Shown: piece by piece, positions 1 through 6,200 of the stretch
How the letters are laid out: every line of letters begins with the position of its first letter
Numbering within the stretch: position 1 is the stretch's first letter
NCBI GenBank assembly: GCA_022545805.1
Contig: JAKEIJ010000085.1
Coordinates: 1 to 7,052 of the forward strand
Direction: 5' to 3'
From: Nitrosotalea sp.
GTDB taxonomy: Archaea > Thermoproteota > Nitrososphaeria > Nitrososphaerales > Nitrosopumilaceae
DNA: 7,052 nucleotides
Notes under the pieces: model-generated
What the model saw: the letters and a program-made list of their open reading frames with translations, nothing else
The model's database searches: none
What the model was told of the DNA's origin: nothing
Program-made: the position numbers and the translations under genes

Positions 1-171
1 AACCTGTACAATTGCAAGACCTTGTCTTGTATCAAGAACTTGGCCTTGTCTTCTCTCGCCATTTTGTAATTTTATTTCTACCATTTCACCGTATGCAGCA
101 TTTTCTACACCCTCTACGAACATTAGAGGACCTGCAATCTTTGAAAGGGTCTTGTATGATATTGAGGACAT
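1..171 (-). CDS. atpB: A-type ATP synthase subunit B, N-terminal part (cut by left edge)
   Basis: This is the first 57 codons of the non-catalytic regulatory subunit B of the A1 head, which alternates with A in the A3B3 hexamer. The protein begins MSSISYKTLSKIAGPLMFVE and continues with the N-terminal beta-barrel of the V/A-type B family: a G-P-L stretch, then a V-E-I-K-L-x-N-G-E-R-R-Q-G-Q-V-L segment, then G-L-A-I-V-Q-V. The nucleotide-binding fold lies beyond the window. The ATG (169-171) shares one base with the TAA stop of atpA in a TAATG junction. A GGAGG Shine-Dalgarno sequence sits 10 bases upstream inside atpA, which settles the start and suggests translational coupling. A later Met (codon 17) would remove the conserved barrel strand and is unlikely. 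Identity is strongly supported by sequence plus context. Confidence 0.93.
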   Translation of the reverse strand, partial: MSSISYKTLSKIAGPLMFVEGVENAAYGEMVEIKLQNGERRQGQVLDTRQGLAIVQV

Positions 172-1934
172 TATCTTGATGCCTCCATTGATAGTGTTGA
201 GAATTCTTGTTGCATTTTGCTCTTTGTATCCTTTACTAGTTGTTCAACTTGGTCTTCCTTGGTCCATTTAATTTTTGAGATCATCTTTCTTGATTCTAAT
301 TGTCCTACCTTTACAGATGTGATTCCTTTCTTGATTGCATCTGCTTCCATCTTGCCAAATTCAAGTATTGTTGATAGCATTAAGAATTGTTTTCTGATTG
401 ATGTGTATGTATCTACATCATCATATGCACTCTGTTGTAGATAGTCTTCTCTAATTGATCTTGCAGTATCCAATACACCCTTTTCTGGTTCTGGAAGTGC
501 GTCATAGCCCACAAGCTGGACAATTTCTTGCAATTCAGATTCTTTTTGTAGAATTTCAAGAGCTTCTTTTCTTGATGCAATCCATGTTGCAGATACATTG
601 TTTTTGTACCAGTCACCCATGCCGTCTGCATATAATGAATAACTTGTAAGCCAGTTAATTGATGGGAAGTGTCTTCTTGATGCCAGGCTTGCGTCAAGTG
701 CCCAAAAGACTCTGGTTACTCTAAGCGTATTTTGAGATACTGGTTCTGAAAAGTCACCACCTGGTGGTGATACTGCACCTACAAGTGTAAGAGAGCCAAC
801 ACGCTCTTCAGGTGAGATAACAACTGCCTTTCCACCTCTTTCGTAAAATTCTGCTAGTCTTCTACCAAGATAAGCTGGATATCCTTCTTCACCAGGCATT
901 TCTTCAAGTCTACCTGAAATCTCTCTGAGTGCTTCTGCCCATCTCGAAGTACTGTCTGCCATCAATGCAACACCATATCCCATGTCACGATAGTATTCAC
1001 CCATTGTAAGACCAGTGTAGATGCTTGCTTCACGTGCAGCTACTGGCATGTTAGAAGTATTAGCAACAAGAATCGTACGCTCCATCAATGGTCTCTTTGA
1101 TTTTGGATCTTCGAGTTTTGGGAATGTTGAAAGAACTTCGGTCATTTCGTTTCCTCTTTCTCCACAACCTACATAGACAATCACATTGCTGTCTGCCCAT
1201 TTTGCAAGTTGTTGTTGAGTTACAGTCTTTCCACTTCCAAATGGACCTGGAATTGCTGCTGTGCCACCCTTTGCTACTGGAAAGAAAGTATCAAGTACTC
1301 TTTGTCCGGTAAGCAATGGTTCTTCTGGAGCTAACTTGCGAAGAACTGGTCTTGGAGTTCGTACAGTCCACCAGCTTGACAGACCAATGTCTAACTTTGT
1401 TCCATTTTGTACGGAAGCTACAATATCATTAACGGTGTATTTTCCTTCAGAAATATCGGTCAGTGTACCTTTGACATTGTAAGGAACCATTATCTTGTGC
1501 ATGATAAGTGGAGTTTCTTGGACTTCACCAATTATTTCTCCAGGAGAAACACTATCTCCTTTCTTCTTTAATGGGACAAATTCCCATTTTGTAGTTTGGT
1601 CAAGTGCAGGGATGACCTTTCCTCTGCTGATAAAGTCACCACTTTGTTCTCTTAGAACATCCAGTGGTCTTTGAATACCGTCATAAATTGATTTTAGTAA
1701 ACCAGGTCCAAGCTGCATTGAGAGAGGTCTCTTGGTATTGATTACCTTCTCTCCTGGACGAAGGCCTGTTGTATCTTCATAAACTTGAACTGTTGCCTTG
1801 GTTCCTTCAAGACGAATTATTTCTCCTACTAGTCCCATATCACCAATACGGACTACGTCGAACATTTGTGCGCCTTCTAGACCACTTGCGATCACGACAG
1901 GACCTGAAACTCTTGAGATTATTCCTTCAGCCAT
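171..1934 (-). CDS. atpA: A-type ATP synthase catalytic subunit A
   Basis: This is the catalytic subunit of the A1 head, cytoplasmic and facing the membrane. It makes ATP from ADP and phosphate at the A/B interfaces, driven by ion flow through A0. The 587 residues are full length for the family. Visible landmarks are the N-terminal beta-barrel (about 1-70), the extra 'non-homologous' insert typical of A/V-type A subunits (about 110-190), the A-type P-loop GPFGSGKT (230-237), GERGNE (258-263) with the likely catalytic Glu263, the Walker B region LMADSTSRWAEALREISGRL with Asp327, and the ATPase alpha/beta signature PSINWLTSYS (424-433). The C-terminal part is helical. The start is ATG at 1934. 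It follows the atpF stop by 9 bases, in the same frame and behind extra stop codons. No strong Shine-Dalgarno site is visible, only GATGATGAT. Its stop overlaps the atpB start. All key residues are intact. Confidence 0.98.
   Translation of the reverse strand: MAEGIISRVSGPVVIASGLEGAQMFDVVRIGDMGLVGEIIRLEGTKATVQVYEDTTGLRPGEKVINTKRPLSMQLGPGLLKSIYDGIQRPLDVLREQSGDFISRGKVIPALDQTTKWEFVPLKKKGDSVSPGEIIGEVQETPLIMHKIMVPYNVKGTLTDISEGKYTVNDIVASVQNGTKLDIGLSSWWTVRTPRPVLRKLAPEEPLLTGQRVLDTFFPVAKGGTAAIPGPFGSGKTVTQQQLAKWADSNVIVYVGCGERGNEMTEVLSTFPKLEDPKSKRPLMERTILVANTSNMPVAAREASIYTGLTMGEYYRDMGYGVALMADSTSRWAEALREISGRLEEMPGEEGYPAYLGRRLAEFYERGGKAVVISPEERVGSLTLVGAVSPPGGDFSEPVSQNTLRVTRVFWALDASLASRRHFPSINWLTSYSLYADGMGDWYKNNVSATWIASRKEALEILQKESELQEIVQLVGYDALPEPEKGVLDTARSIREDYLQQSAYDDVDTYTSIRKQFLMLSTILEFGKMEADAIKKGITSVKVGQLESRKMISKIKWTKEDQVEQLVKDTKSKMQQEFSTLSMEASR
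182..186 (-). promoter_or_regulatory. Shine-Dalgarno site for atpB, inside the 3' end of atpA
   Basis: The plus strand reads cctcc, so the mRNA reads GGAGG. It lies 10 bases before the atpB ATG at 171 and within the last codons of atpA (Met-Glu-Ala). It is the strongest ribosome-binding site in the operon and supports the overlapping start of atpB. Confidence 0.65.
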
Positions 1935-1946
1935 TTATCATCATCA
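1935..1946 (-). other. Four consecutive in-frame stop codons between atpF and atpA
   Basis: On the minus strand the junction reads TGA TGA TGA TAA, followed directly by ATG. The first TGA ends atpF, and the atpA start is in the same reading frame. The three extra stops would block any readthrough that would fuse subunit F to subunit A. The same repeat also supplies a weak GATGAT purine-rich element ahead of the atpA start. Confidence 0.9.
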
Positions 1947-2282
1947 ACTCGAGGGGATACTTATTCCTAACACTCTCTTTGCTAGAACAGATATAGATTC
2001 TTCTTGAATGTTACCTTCTAAAGCAGGCATAAATATCACAAGGGGTTCAATTGATGCTTCGATCTTCTTTCTAAAGATCGCTGGAAGACTAGATCTTACG
2101 GCGTCGCTAATAATTATGAGGCTAAAGTTGCCTGACGAAAAGAGTTCTTGTATGGTCTTGCTTGCATCGTCACCACTTGTGATGAAAGTATCTTCGATTC
2201 CTAGAAGATTATATCCTATGGCAAGCTCACGCTCACCTACTACTGCTATACGCCCAGTGGTGTCGGATTTTTGTTGTGACAT
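1944..2282 (-). CDS. atpF: A-type ATP synthase subunit F
   Basis: This is a small central-rotor subunit that binds subunit D inside the A3B3 head and affects ATPase coupling. The 112 residues show the family's Rossmann-like pattern: RIAVVGERELAIGYNLLGI (about 11-29) for the first strand and helix, FITSGDDASKTIQEL, the buried strand FSLIIISDAV, and the C-terminal PLVIFMPAL followed by an amphipathic helix. It is slightly longer than the usual roughly 100 residues because of a polar N-terminal stretch of about 9 residues before the first strand. The start is ATG at 2282, two bases after the atpC stop; no Shine-Dalgarno site is visible, so reinitiation after atpC is likely. Identification rests on the fold pattern and its position between C and A, the standard archaeal order. 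Confidence 0.93.
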   Translation of the reverse strand: MSQQKSDTTGRIAVVGERELAIGYNLLGIEDTFITSGDDASKTIQELFSSGNFSLIIISDAVRSSLPAIFRKKIEASIEPLVIFMPALEGNIQEESISVLAKRVLGISIPSS

Positions 2283-2284
2283 GT

Positions 2285-3352
2285 TTATTCTATTAGCAAT
2301 AACGAATTGATGTAATCTGTGGACAGGTTATAGCGTTTACCATAAGCAATTCTTTTGATGTTTTCACGTTCATGTTCTGTGTTAATGATAAAGTAGAATA
2401 TTGTACCAATTGAGAGTGCAATGTTTTTCAATTTTTTCACATATTCGGAATTTATGAATTTATCCAATGCAACCTCAAAGTCGATCAAACTGTTTGATTT
2501 CTTGTATTGAGCAAGCGCATTAACCAACATGAATCTGTTTTCTATTCTGCCAACAATTTCTGAAACATCCTTTGCGTTGTAGATATCTAACAATTCATTT
2601 TTGGTCATCTTGCCGCCCTCGATTATGTGTCTGCTAACCATCTCCTTGTCAAGATCAGATTCTTTTGCCTTGAGAAGACTGAGAACGTTCTTCTTGTCTA
2701 TCTCTGCTCTTATGAAATCTCGAATCAGTCCCTCGTCGCCTTGGAAGAACTTGAGTGACTCTAACAAATTGTGATAGTAGAAAGTTTGCAGTGCAGACAT
2801 CATAGGACCAAGATCGCCAGTCTTCTGATATGTCTCAAGGTGTTGCATCAGAACAGTTCCATAGTTGTATTTTACAAGTTGATTTACAACGCCATCAACT
2901 CCTGTCTGGGACAAGATTATCTTCATTTCATCATGAGGAATGTTTCCAGCAGAGATTCCTGCAGGGACATTTCTGCTTGATACAAGAAATGATTCTGTTT
3001 CAGAGATTGGTCTTCCCATGCTCTTTGCAGAGAGAATTAGTTCAATATTGTAAATGTCCCACTTTGAAAGATATGCACGGATGGCAGACTTGCCATTAAA
3101 CGGGGTTGCCTCTAATGCAGTCTTGTTGATGTATACAAGATGTCTGTTAAGTGCAACCTCTAATAATTCAGATTCCTTGAAAACCGATGCGGCTTTCTCA
3201 ATTTCAGATTTATACCAAGTAGATCCAAGTGCCTTTACCATCTCTACCTCGTCTTTTGCCTTCATCAGGTTTTGCATTTCTTCTTTTGATAACAGACTAA
3301 GCGAGATTGCTTGCAATCTGCCAAATGATGATGCGTATTGTGATGTTGGCAT
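2285..3352 (-). CDS. atpC: A-type ATP synthase subunit C (V-type AC39/d homologue)
   Basis: This subunit is the funnel-shaped socket that joins the central shaft (D/F) to the c ring. The 355 residues are the normal size for the archaeal family. The protein is almost wholly alpha-helical and shows the three-fold repeated helical-bundle style of the AC39 family. Examples are an N-terminal YASSFGRLQAISLSLLSKEE segment, a middle WDIYNIELILSAKSMGRPIS segment, and a late ERENIKRIAYGKRYNLSTDY segment, which matches the typical C-terminal 'E-x-x-N-I-R' region. The start is ATG at 3352, overlapping the atpE stop as TAATG, with GGAG 8 bases upstream. It ends two bases before atpF. Nothing is missing or broken. 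The assignment rests on these segments and on its place between E and F. Confidence 0.92.
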   Translation of the reverse strand: MPTSQYASSFGRLQAISLSLLSKEEMQNLMKAKDEVEMVKALGSTWYKSEIEKAASVFKESELLEVALNRHLVYINKTALEATPFNGKSAIRAYLSKWDIYNIELILSAKSMGRPISETESFLVSSRNVPAGISAGNIPHDEMKIILSQTGVDGVVNQLVKYNYGTVLMQHLETYQKTGDLGPMMSALQTFYYHNLLESLKFFQGDEGLIRDFIRAEIDKKNVLSLLKAKESDLDKEMVSRHIIEGGKMTKNELLDIYNAKDVSEIVGRIENRFMLVNALAQYKKSNSLIDFEVALDKFINSEYVKKLKNIALSIGTIFYFIINTEHERENIKRIAYGKRYNLSTDYINSLLLIE

Positions 3353-3906
3353 TACATTTTCTCCGAGAGGAAGCTCTTGACTTGGTCTTCATTGGTTCTT
3401 AGTAATTCTTCAAAGGTAAGGTCCAATTCTCTTGTTCCTTCTTTGTTTTCTGCAATGATTCCACCAAGAGTCTTAATTGACTTGCTTGTGGTTACTCCAA
3501 GTTCTTTGAGAATGGATTTGTCTTCTTCTCGGCTGTGAACTATAATATTTTGACCAAGTTTCTTTTTTGAGGTGCTAACCATAGTTTCAAGAGCTTTCTT
3601 GTACTGTGGACTCTTTGTGTAACTTTCTATCTCCTTTTGAATTACTGCAAAAGCAGATTGCATGTTGGCATTGATTGCATCAAACATGATCTTCTTTGCT
3701 TGAAGTTTTGATGCTTCGATTATTCTTGCCTGCTCTCTTTCTGACTTGATTTTAGCTTCAGTTGAAAAACGTTCTTGAATCTCCTTTAAGGTGTTATTCA
3801 TCTCGGCTTGGAGTCTAGATTTACTTTCTTGAAGATCTTTTTCAAGACCCTCAATCTCTTTTCGTTTCCTAGTCTCTATCTCTCGAATGAACGTTTCAAT
3901 GCTCAT
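3352..3906 (-). CDS. atpE: A-type ATP synthase subunit E (peripheral stalk)
   Basis: This is the peripheral-stalk subunit that, with subunit H/G, ties the A3B3 head to the membrane subunit and resists rotor torque. The 184 residues are close to the usual family length. Residues about 5-100 form one long, highly charged helix rich in Glu, Lys, Arg and Gln (for example IETRKRKEIEGLEKDLQESK), as expected for the coiled coil with subunit H. The C-terminal half is a mixed alpha/beta head with strands NIIVHS and GGIIAEN, then the family-typical LDLTFEELLRTNEDQVKSFL ending. The start is ATG at 3906, 12 bases after the atpK stop, without a clear Shine-Dalgarno site. The last codon is Met, so the end reads ATG TAA TG and merges with the atpC start. 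Its coiled-coil partner, subunit H, is not in the window. Confidence 0.92.
   Translation of the reverse strand: MSIETFIREIETRKRKEIEGLEKDLQESKSRLQAEMNNTLKEIQERFSTEAKIKSEREQARIIEASKLQAKKIMFDAINANMQSAFAVIQKEIESYTKSPQYKKALETMVSTSKKKLGQNIIVHSREEDKSILKELGVTTSKSIKTLGGIIAENKEGTRELDLTFEELLRTNEDQVKSFLSEKM
3361..3364 (-). promoter_or_regulatory. Shine-Dalgarno site for atpC, inside atpE
   Basis: The mRNA reads CGGAG followed by AAAATGTA and then ATG, giving an 8-base spacer to the atpC start at 3352. It lies within the last codons of atpE. Together with the TAATG overlap it suggests coupled translation of atpE and atpC. Confidence 0.55.
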
Positions 3907-3918
3907 TACTGAAAACCA

Positions 3919-4266
3919 CTATAGTATGCCCAGTAGCAATATGATTCCTAACACGAATCCAATGATCCATAGAGTTTCTGGAATCACAAAGAAGAATAGT
4001 ACCTGACCAAACTTCTCTGGCTTTTCGGCAATAATACCCATACCAGCTGCACCAATACCTTGTTGTGCATTACCAGTACCAATAAGACCACCTGCGATTG
4101 CAATTGCTGCTGCAATTGCTAAAAGTGGTTTTGTTAATCCGCTACTAGTAGTAGAAGTCTCGGCTGCAAATGCTGGAGTTGTTGACACGAATGTTGATAA
4201 TGCAATTGTCAATCCAGCAGCTATAACTAAAAGCGACAATTTTGAACGCTTGTTAAGCACCATCAT
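3919..4266 (-). CDS. atpK: A-type ATP synthase c-ring proteolipid subunit with signal peptide
   Basis: This is the membrane rotor (c) subunit; copies form the ring that carries ions through A0. The 115 codons encode an N-terminal signal peptide (basic NKRSK, hydrophobic core about 11-29, AxA-type site PAFA|AE near residue 34), a short Ser/Thr linker, and one helical hairpin. Helix 1 is about 46-64, the polar loop with GNAQQGIGAAGMGIIAEKPE spans about 65-84, and helix 2 is about 88-113. Helix 2 carries the ion-binding carboxylate Glu97 in the context VIPET. The mature product of about 81 residues is a classic 8-kDa, one-hairpin, one-carboxylate c subunit. The start is ATG ATG at 4266/4263; the first is used here, and no Shine-Dalgarno site distinguishes them. 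It is the first gene of the operon. The absence of Gln four residues before Glu97 argues for protons rather than sodium, as inference. Confidence 0.94.
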   Translation of the reverse strand: MMVLNKRSKLSLLVIAAGLTIALSTFVSTTPAFAAETSTTSSGLTKPLLAIAAAIAIAGGLIGTGNAQQGIGAAGMGIIAEKPEKFGQVLFFFVIPETLWIIGFVLGIILLLGIL

Positions 4267-4293
4267 CAGAGGCTCATTTGAGAAGGTTATATT

Positions 4294-4330
4294 AATCTAA
4301 TTCTTGCAAAATTGTTTTTAAATTTTTTAA
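4294..4330 (-). promoter_or_regulatory. Probable promoter of the ATP synthase operon
   Basis: On the minus strand the 115-base gap before atpK contains an AT-rich block, TTAAAAAATTTAAAAA. Its TATA-like core TTTAAAAA (4315-4322) would place transcription start near 4294, giving a leader of about 27 bases. The same T-rich stretch could serve as the transcription stop for the upstream sulfurtransferase gene. It is a motif call only; the A-rich sequence has several overlapping candidates. Confidence 0.4.
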
Positions 4331-4381
4331 AATTAACGATCATGCGATCTTCGTATCCATTATTTTATTACGACAAGAATC

Positions 4382-5203
4382 TCAGTTTTTGTTTAGCTCA
4401 ACTGGGAGATCTAGCATATTTCCCCACTCGCCCCATGAGCCAAGATAGACTTTGACATTTTTGAAGCCAAGCATTTTGAGTGCAAAAAAAGAGTTTGCTG
4501 CACGATATCCCCCTTGGCAATATGTTACAATTTCATCATCTTTTGAAAAATTGTACAACTTGGCAAGATCTTCAAGAGATTTCATGGTACCGTCATCATT
4601 GATGTTTAGTGTCCAATCTATATTGACAGCAGATGGAATGTGTCCCCTTCTTGCTGCACGTACTGTAATTCCGTTGTATTCGTCCTTGCTTCTTACATCA
4701 AGTAGTTTTGCTCTGCCTATCTTTTTGTTGACATATTCATAGCCTGCAATAATTTCCTTGTTTACTTTGCCTGAAAATTTGTCTGGCCTGAATCCGTTAG
4801 TTTTTGTTTCCGTAACAAGGCCTTTACTCTTCCATTTTTTGAATCCACCGTCTAGCATGTATGCGTTATTGTGTGAAAAATACATCAATAGCCAAACACC
4901 CCTTGCTGCACTCATACCGGATACATCATCATAGAAAACAACTGTCTTGTCTTTTGTTACACCCAAAAAAGATAAGAGGTTTTCCATCTGTTTTTCAAAT
5001 GCCTTGATTCCATCTTTTGAAGTATCAGACCAATGATAATAGAAAAAATCAAGATTTACTGCTCCAGGAATATGGCCTTCTAGATAATCTTTGTATGACC
5101 TACAATCAACAAGAACAATATTTGGTTTTTCAATTTTTTCCATTAGTTCAATAGATGAGATCAACATGTTATCATTATGTACCTGAGGGTAATGTAAATC
5201 CAT
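4382..5203 (-). CDS. Tandem-domain rhodanese (thiosulfate/3-mercaptopyruvate sulfurtransferase family)
   Basis: This is a predicted cytoplasmic sulfurtransferase that moves sulfane sulfur from thiosulfate or mercaptopyruvate to an acceptor through a Cys persulfide. The 273 residues form two rhodanese domains, the usual size for the family. The N-terminal domain (about 13-128) has VLVDCRSYKDYLEGHIPGAV, but its active loop (YDDVSG, 91-96) has Asp instead of Cys, so it is structural. The C-terminal domain (about 150-270) has LLDVRSKDEYNG, RRGHIPSAVNID and the active loop CQGGYR with Cys229, then the family ending YLGSWGEWGN. The C-x4-R spacing is the sulfur-transfer type rather than the longer Cdc25 phosphatase loop. 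CQGGYR matches neither classical TST (CRKGVT) nor MST (CGSGVT), so the donor is uncertain. The ATG at 5203 is favoured by a TATA box 27 bases upstream; Met13 is an alternative. Confidence 0.92.
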   Translation of the reverse strand: MDLHYPQVHNDNMLISSIELMEKIEKPNIVLVDCRSYKDYLEGHIPGAVNLDFFYYHWSDTSKDGIKAFEKQMENLLSFLGVTKDKTVVFYDDVSGMSAARGVWLLMYFSHNNAYMLDGGFKKWKSKGLVTETKTNGFRPDKFSGKVNKEIIAGYEYVNKKIGRAKLLDVRSKDEYNGITVRAARRGHIPSAVNIDWTLNINDDGTMKSLEDLAKLYNFSKDDEIVTYCQGGYRAANSFFALKMLGFKNVKVYLGSWGEWGNMLDLPVELNKN

Positions 5204-5225
5204 TTCATAGAAAATTACATTTTTG

Positions 5226-5233
5226 TATTATAT
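5226..5233 (-). promoter_or_regulatory. TATA box of the sulfurtransferase gene (leaderless mRNA predicted)
   Basis: The minus strand reads ATATAATA, centred about 27 bases before the ATG at 5203. That is the archaeal TATA-to-start-of-transcription distance, so the transcript would begin at or next to the start codon. This fits the absence of any Shine-Dalgarno sequence there and supports the longer N-terminus. Confidence 0.5.
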
Positions 5234-5308
5234 GACAGAAATTTTTTGAGACTGATCCAACACATGTTTGAAGAAAAAATAATTCTAGTTTCAAATCATA
5301 AATTCTTA

Positions 5309-5328
5309 TATCATAGGAAAATATGATA
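5309..5328. repeat. 7-base inverted repeat, possible operator
   Basis: The arms TATCATA (5309-5315) and TATGATA (5322-5328) are perfect inverted copies separated by six bases. The right arm runs into a second small dyad, GATAATATC (5325-5333). It lies in the divergent promoter gap, about 34 bases upstream of the plus-strand TATA box and about 75 bases upstream of the minus-strand one. It could bind a dimeric regulator, but AT-rich DNA makes such dyads fairly common by chance. Confidence 0.3.
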
Positions 5329-5361
5329 ATATCACAAAATGAATATTTTAAATTATCAAAC

Positions 5362-5369
5362 TATAAAAG
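5362..5369 (+). promoter_or_regulatory. TATA box for the 230-residue plus-strand gene
   Basis: The sequence tataaaag is centred about 26 bases before position 5391, so a short-leader transcript would begin roughly 9 bases before the GTG at 5400 or 21 bases before the ATG at 5412. A second weaker candidate is tttaaatt at 5347-5354. An 8-base direct repeat, gaatattt (5341-5348 and 5372-5379), brackets the box. Confidence 0.45.
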
Positions 5370-5399
5370 AGGAATATTTCACCATACAAGAATCATTTT

Positions 5400-6092
5400 G
5401 TGAGTAAAAATATGACCAAAATAAAAAAGCAGATTCCAAAACTGTCAGTTTTTCAAACATTCAAGACAAAAAATAAAGAACTAACCGGAGAAGCGATGCG
5501 CCAGCGTGGAATTATAACCCATCTTGTATCGGAGACCTTGCCTACAAGAAAGACTCGCACTGCAATTGCACACAAGCTCGCAGAACAAAACGGTACAACT
5601 TGGCAGAACATCTACTCTGGAATTTTCAGAGACTTGGATGAAATACTTCTTCCTTTAGAATTGGTAATAGAAGCTGGAAGACTTCCAATAAAACGCGGTC
5701 CAAAGGCGCTACAAGAACAAGGCGTCCCATACTACCAATTGACAGATAGTGGTTTGCTTGTTGCAGCTTCTGTATCCAATACTGGAAAAGAGAGAATGCG
5801 AATCATGAATGATTTTTTTGAAAAAGAAAGTAACACAAAAGAAAAAGATCTGAAGAAAGCAATCATTACATTGCTTGACGTTGCACCAAATTTTGTTTTG
5901 TTGCTATTGCAAAAATATATTGAATCATACAGTGACGGTACAATTGATAAACTTGTTCCATTTAATTCAGAGTACATCAAAAAGGCATTTGATGATGCAT
6001 TACATGTTCAAAGGGAATTATTGGAAGGATTCTCATCTCTTTCAAACTCTGACAGAGAGCCAATCATGAGTCTTCTCAAGAAGATAGGCTAG
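5400..6092 (+). CDS. Conserved-hypothetical protein with helix-turn-helix/winged-helix character
   Basis: I recognise no characterised family for these 230 residues. The N-terminus (about 1-30) is basic and polar. Residues about 31-80 are helical and include TRKTRTAIAHKLAEQNGTTW followed by QNIYSGIFRDLDEI, which reads like the helices of a DNA-binding winged helix. Residues 97-124, with basic IKRGPKAL and then PYYQLTDSGLLVAAS, look like the wing; Y-x-L-T-x-x-G is common at that place in archaeal winged-helix proteins. The C-terminal half is helical, with a hydrophobic LLDVAPNFVLLLLQKYI helix (about 158-174) and a charged tail, perhaps for dimerisation. No signal peptide or clear membrane span is seen. 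The start is GTG at 5400 or ATG at 5412 (codon 5); a TAA at 5364 blocks anything longer. It is divergent from the sulfurtransferase gene, and a regulatory role is inference. Confidence 0.8.
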   Translation: MSKNMTKIKKQIPKLSVFQTFKTKNKELTGEAMRQRGIITHLVSETLPTRKTRTAIAHKLAEQNGTTWQNIYSGIFRDLDEILLPLELVIEAGRLPIKRGPKALQEQGVPYYQLTDSGLLVAASVSNTGKERMRIMNDFFEKESNTKEKDLKKAIITLLDVAPNFVLLLLQKYIESYSDGTIDKLVPFNSEYIKKAFDDALHVQRELLEGFSSLSNSDREPIMSLLKKIG

Positions 6093-6200
6093 GCACCTCA
6101 TTAATAATTAAAATCCCTTTCCAAAAGAGCTTGATAATATTGATAATGTCATCTAAAGCCGCTTCTGGCAAGTCATGTCATATTGGATTATGATGGATAG

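Noticed and set aside
413..697. Open frame of 94 codons on the minus strand, overlapping atpA
   Set aside because: It lies wholly within atpA, is rich in His, Gln and Trp, shows no domain, and reads as a frame shadow of the conserved gene.
1088..1482. Plus-strand open frames antisense to atpA
   Set aside because: They are opposite conserved ATPase coding sequence, with composition typical of antisense shadows and no promoter or ribosome site.
2008..2310. Plus-strand open frame of 100 codons antisense to atpF
   Set aside because: It is fully explained as the complement of atpF; the atpF protein has clear family features and this one has none.
3054..3380. Plus-strand open frame of 108 codons antisense to atpC
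   Set aside because: It covers the conserved N-terminal part of atpC and has no recognisable features.
4316..4335. AT-rich block between the sulfurtransferase gene and atpK considered as a strong terminator
   Set aside because: T-runs are only four to six bases and mixed with A-runs, with no stable stem; it is better treated as a promoter element with possible weak termination.
6146..6193. 15-codon open frame (starting ATG TCA TCT) between the two plus-strand genes
   Set aside because: It is too short to support, has no ribosome site, and its TGATGG end leads to an ATG out of frame with the next gene.
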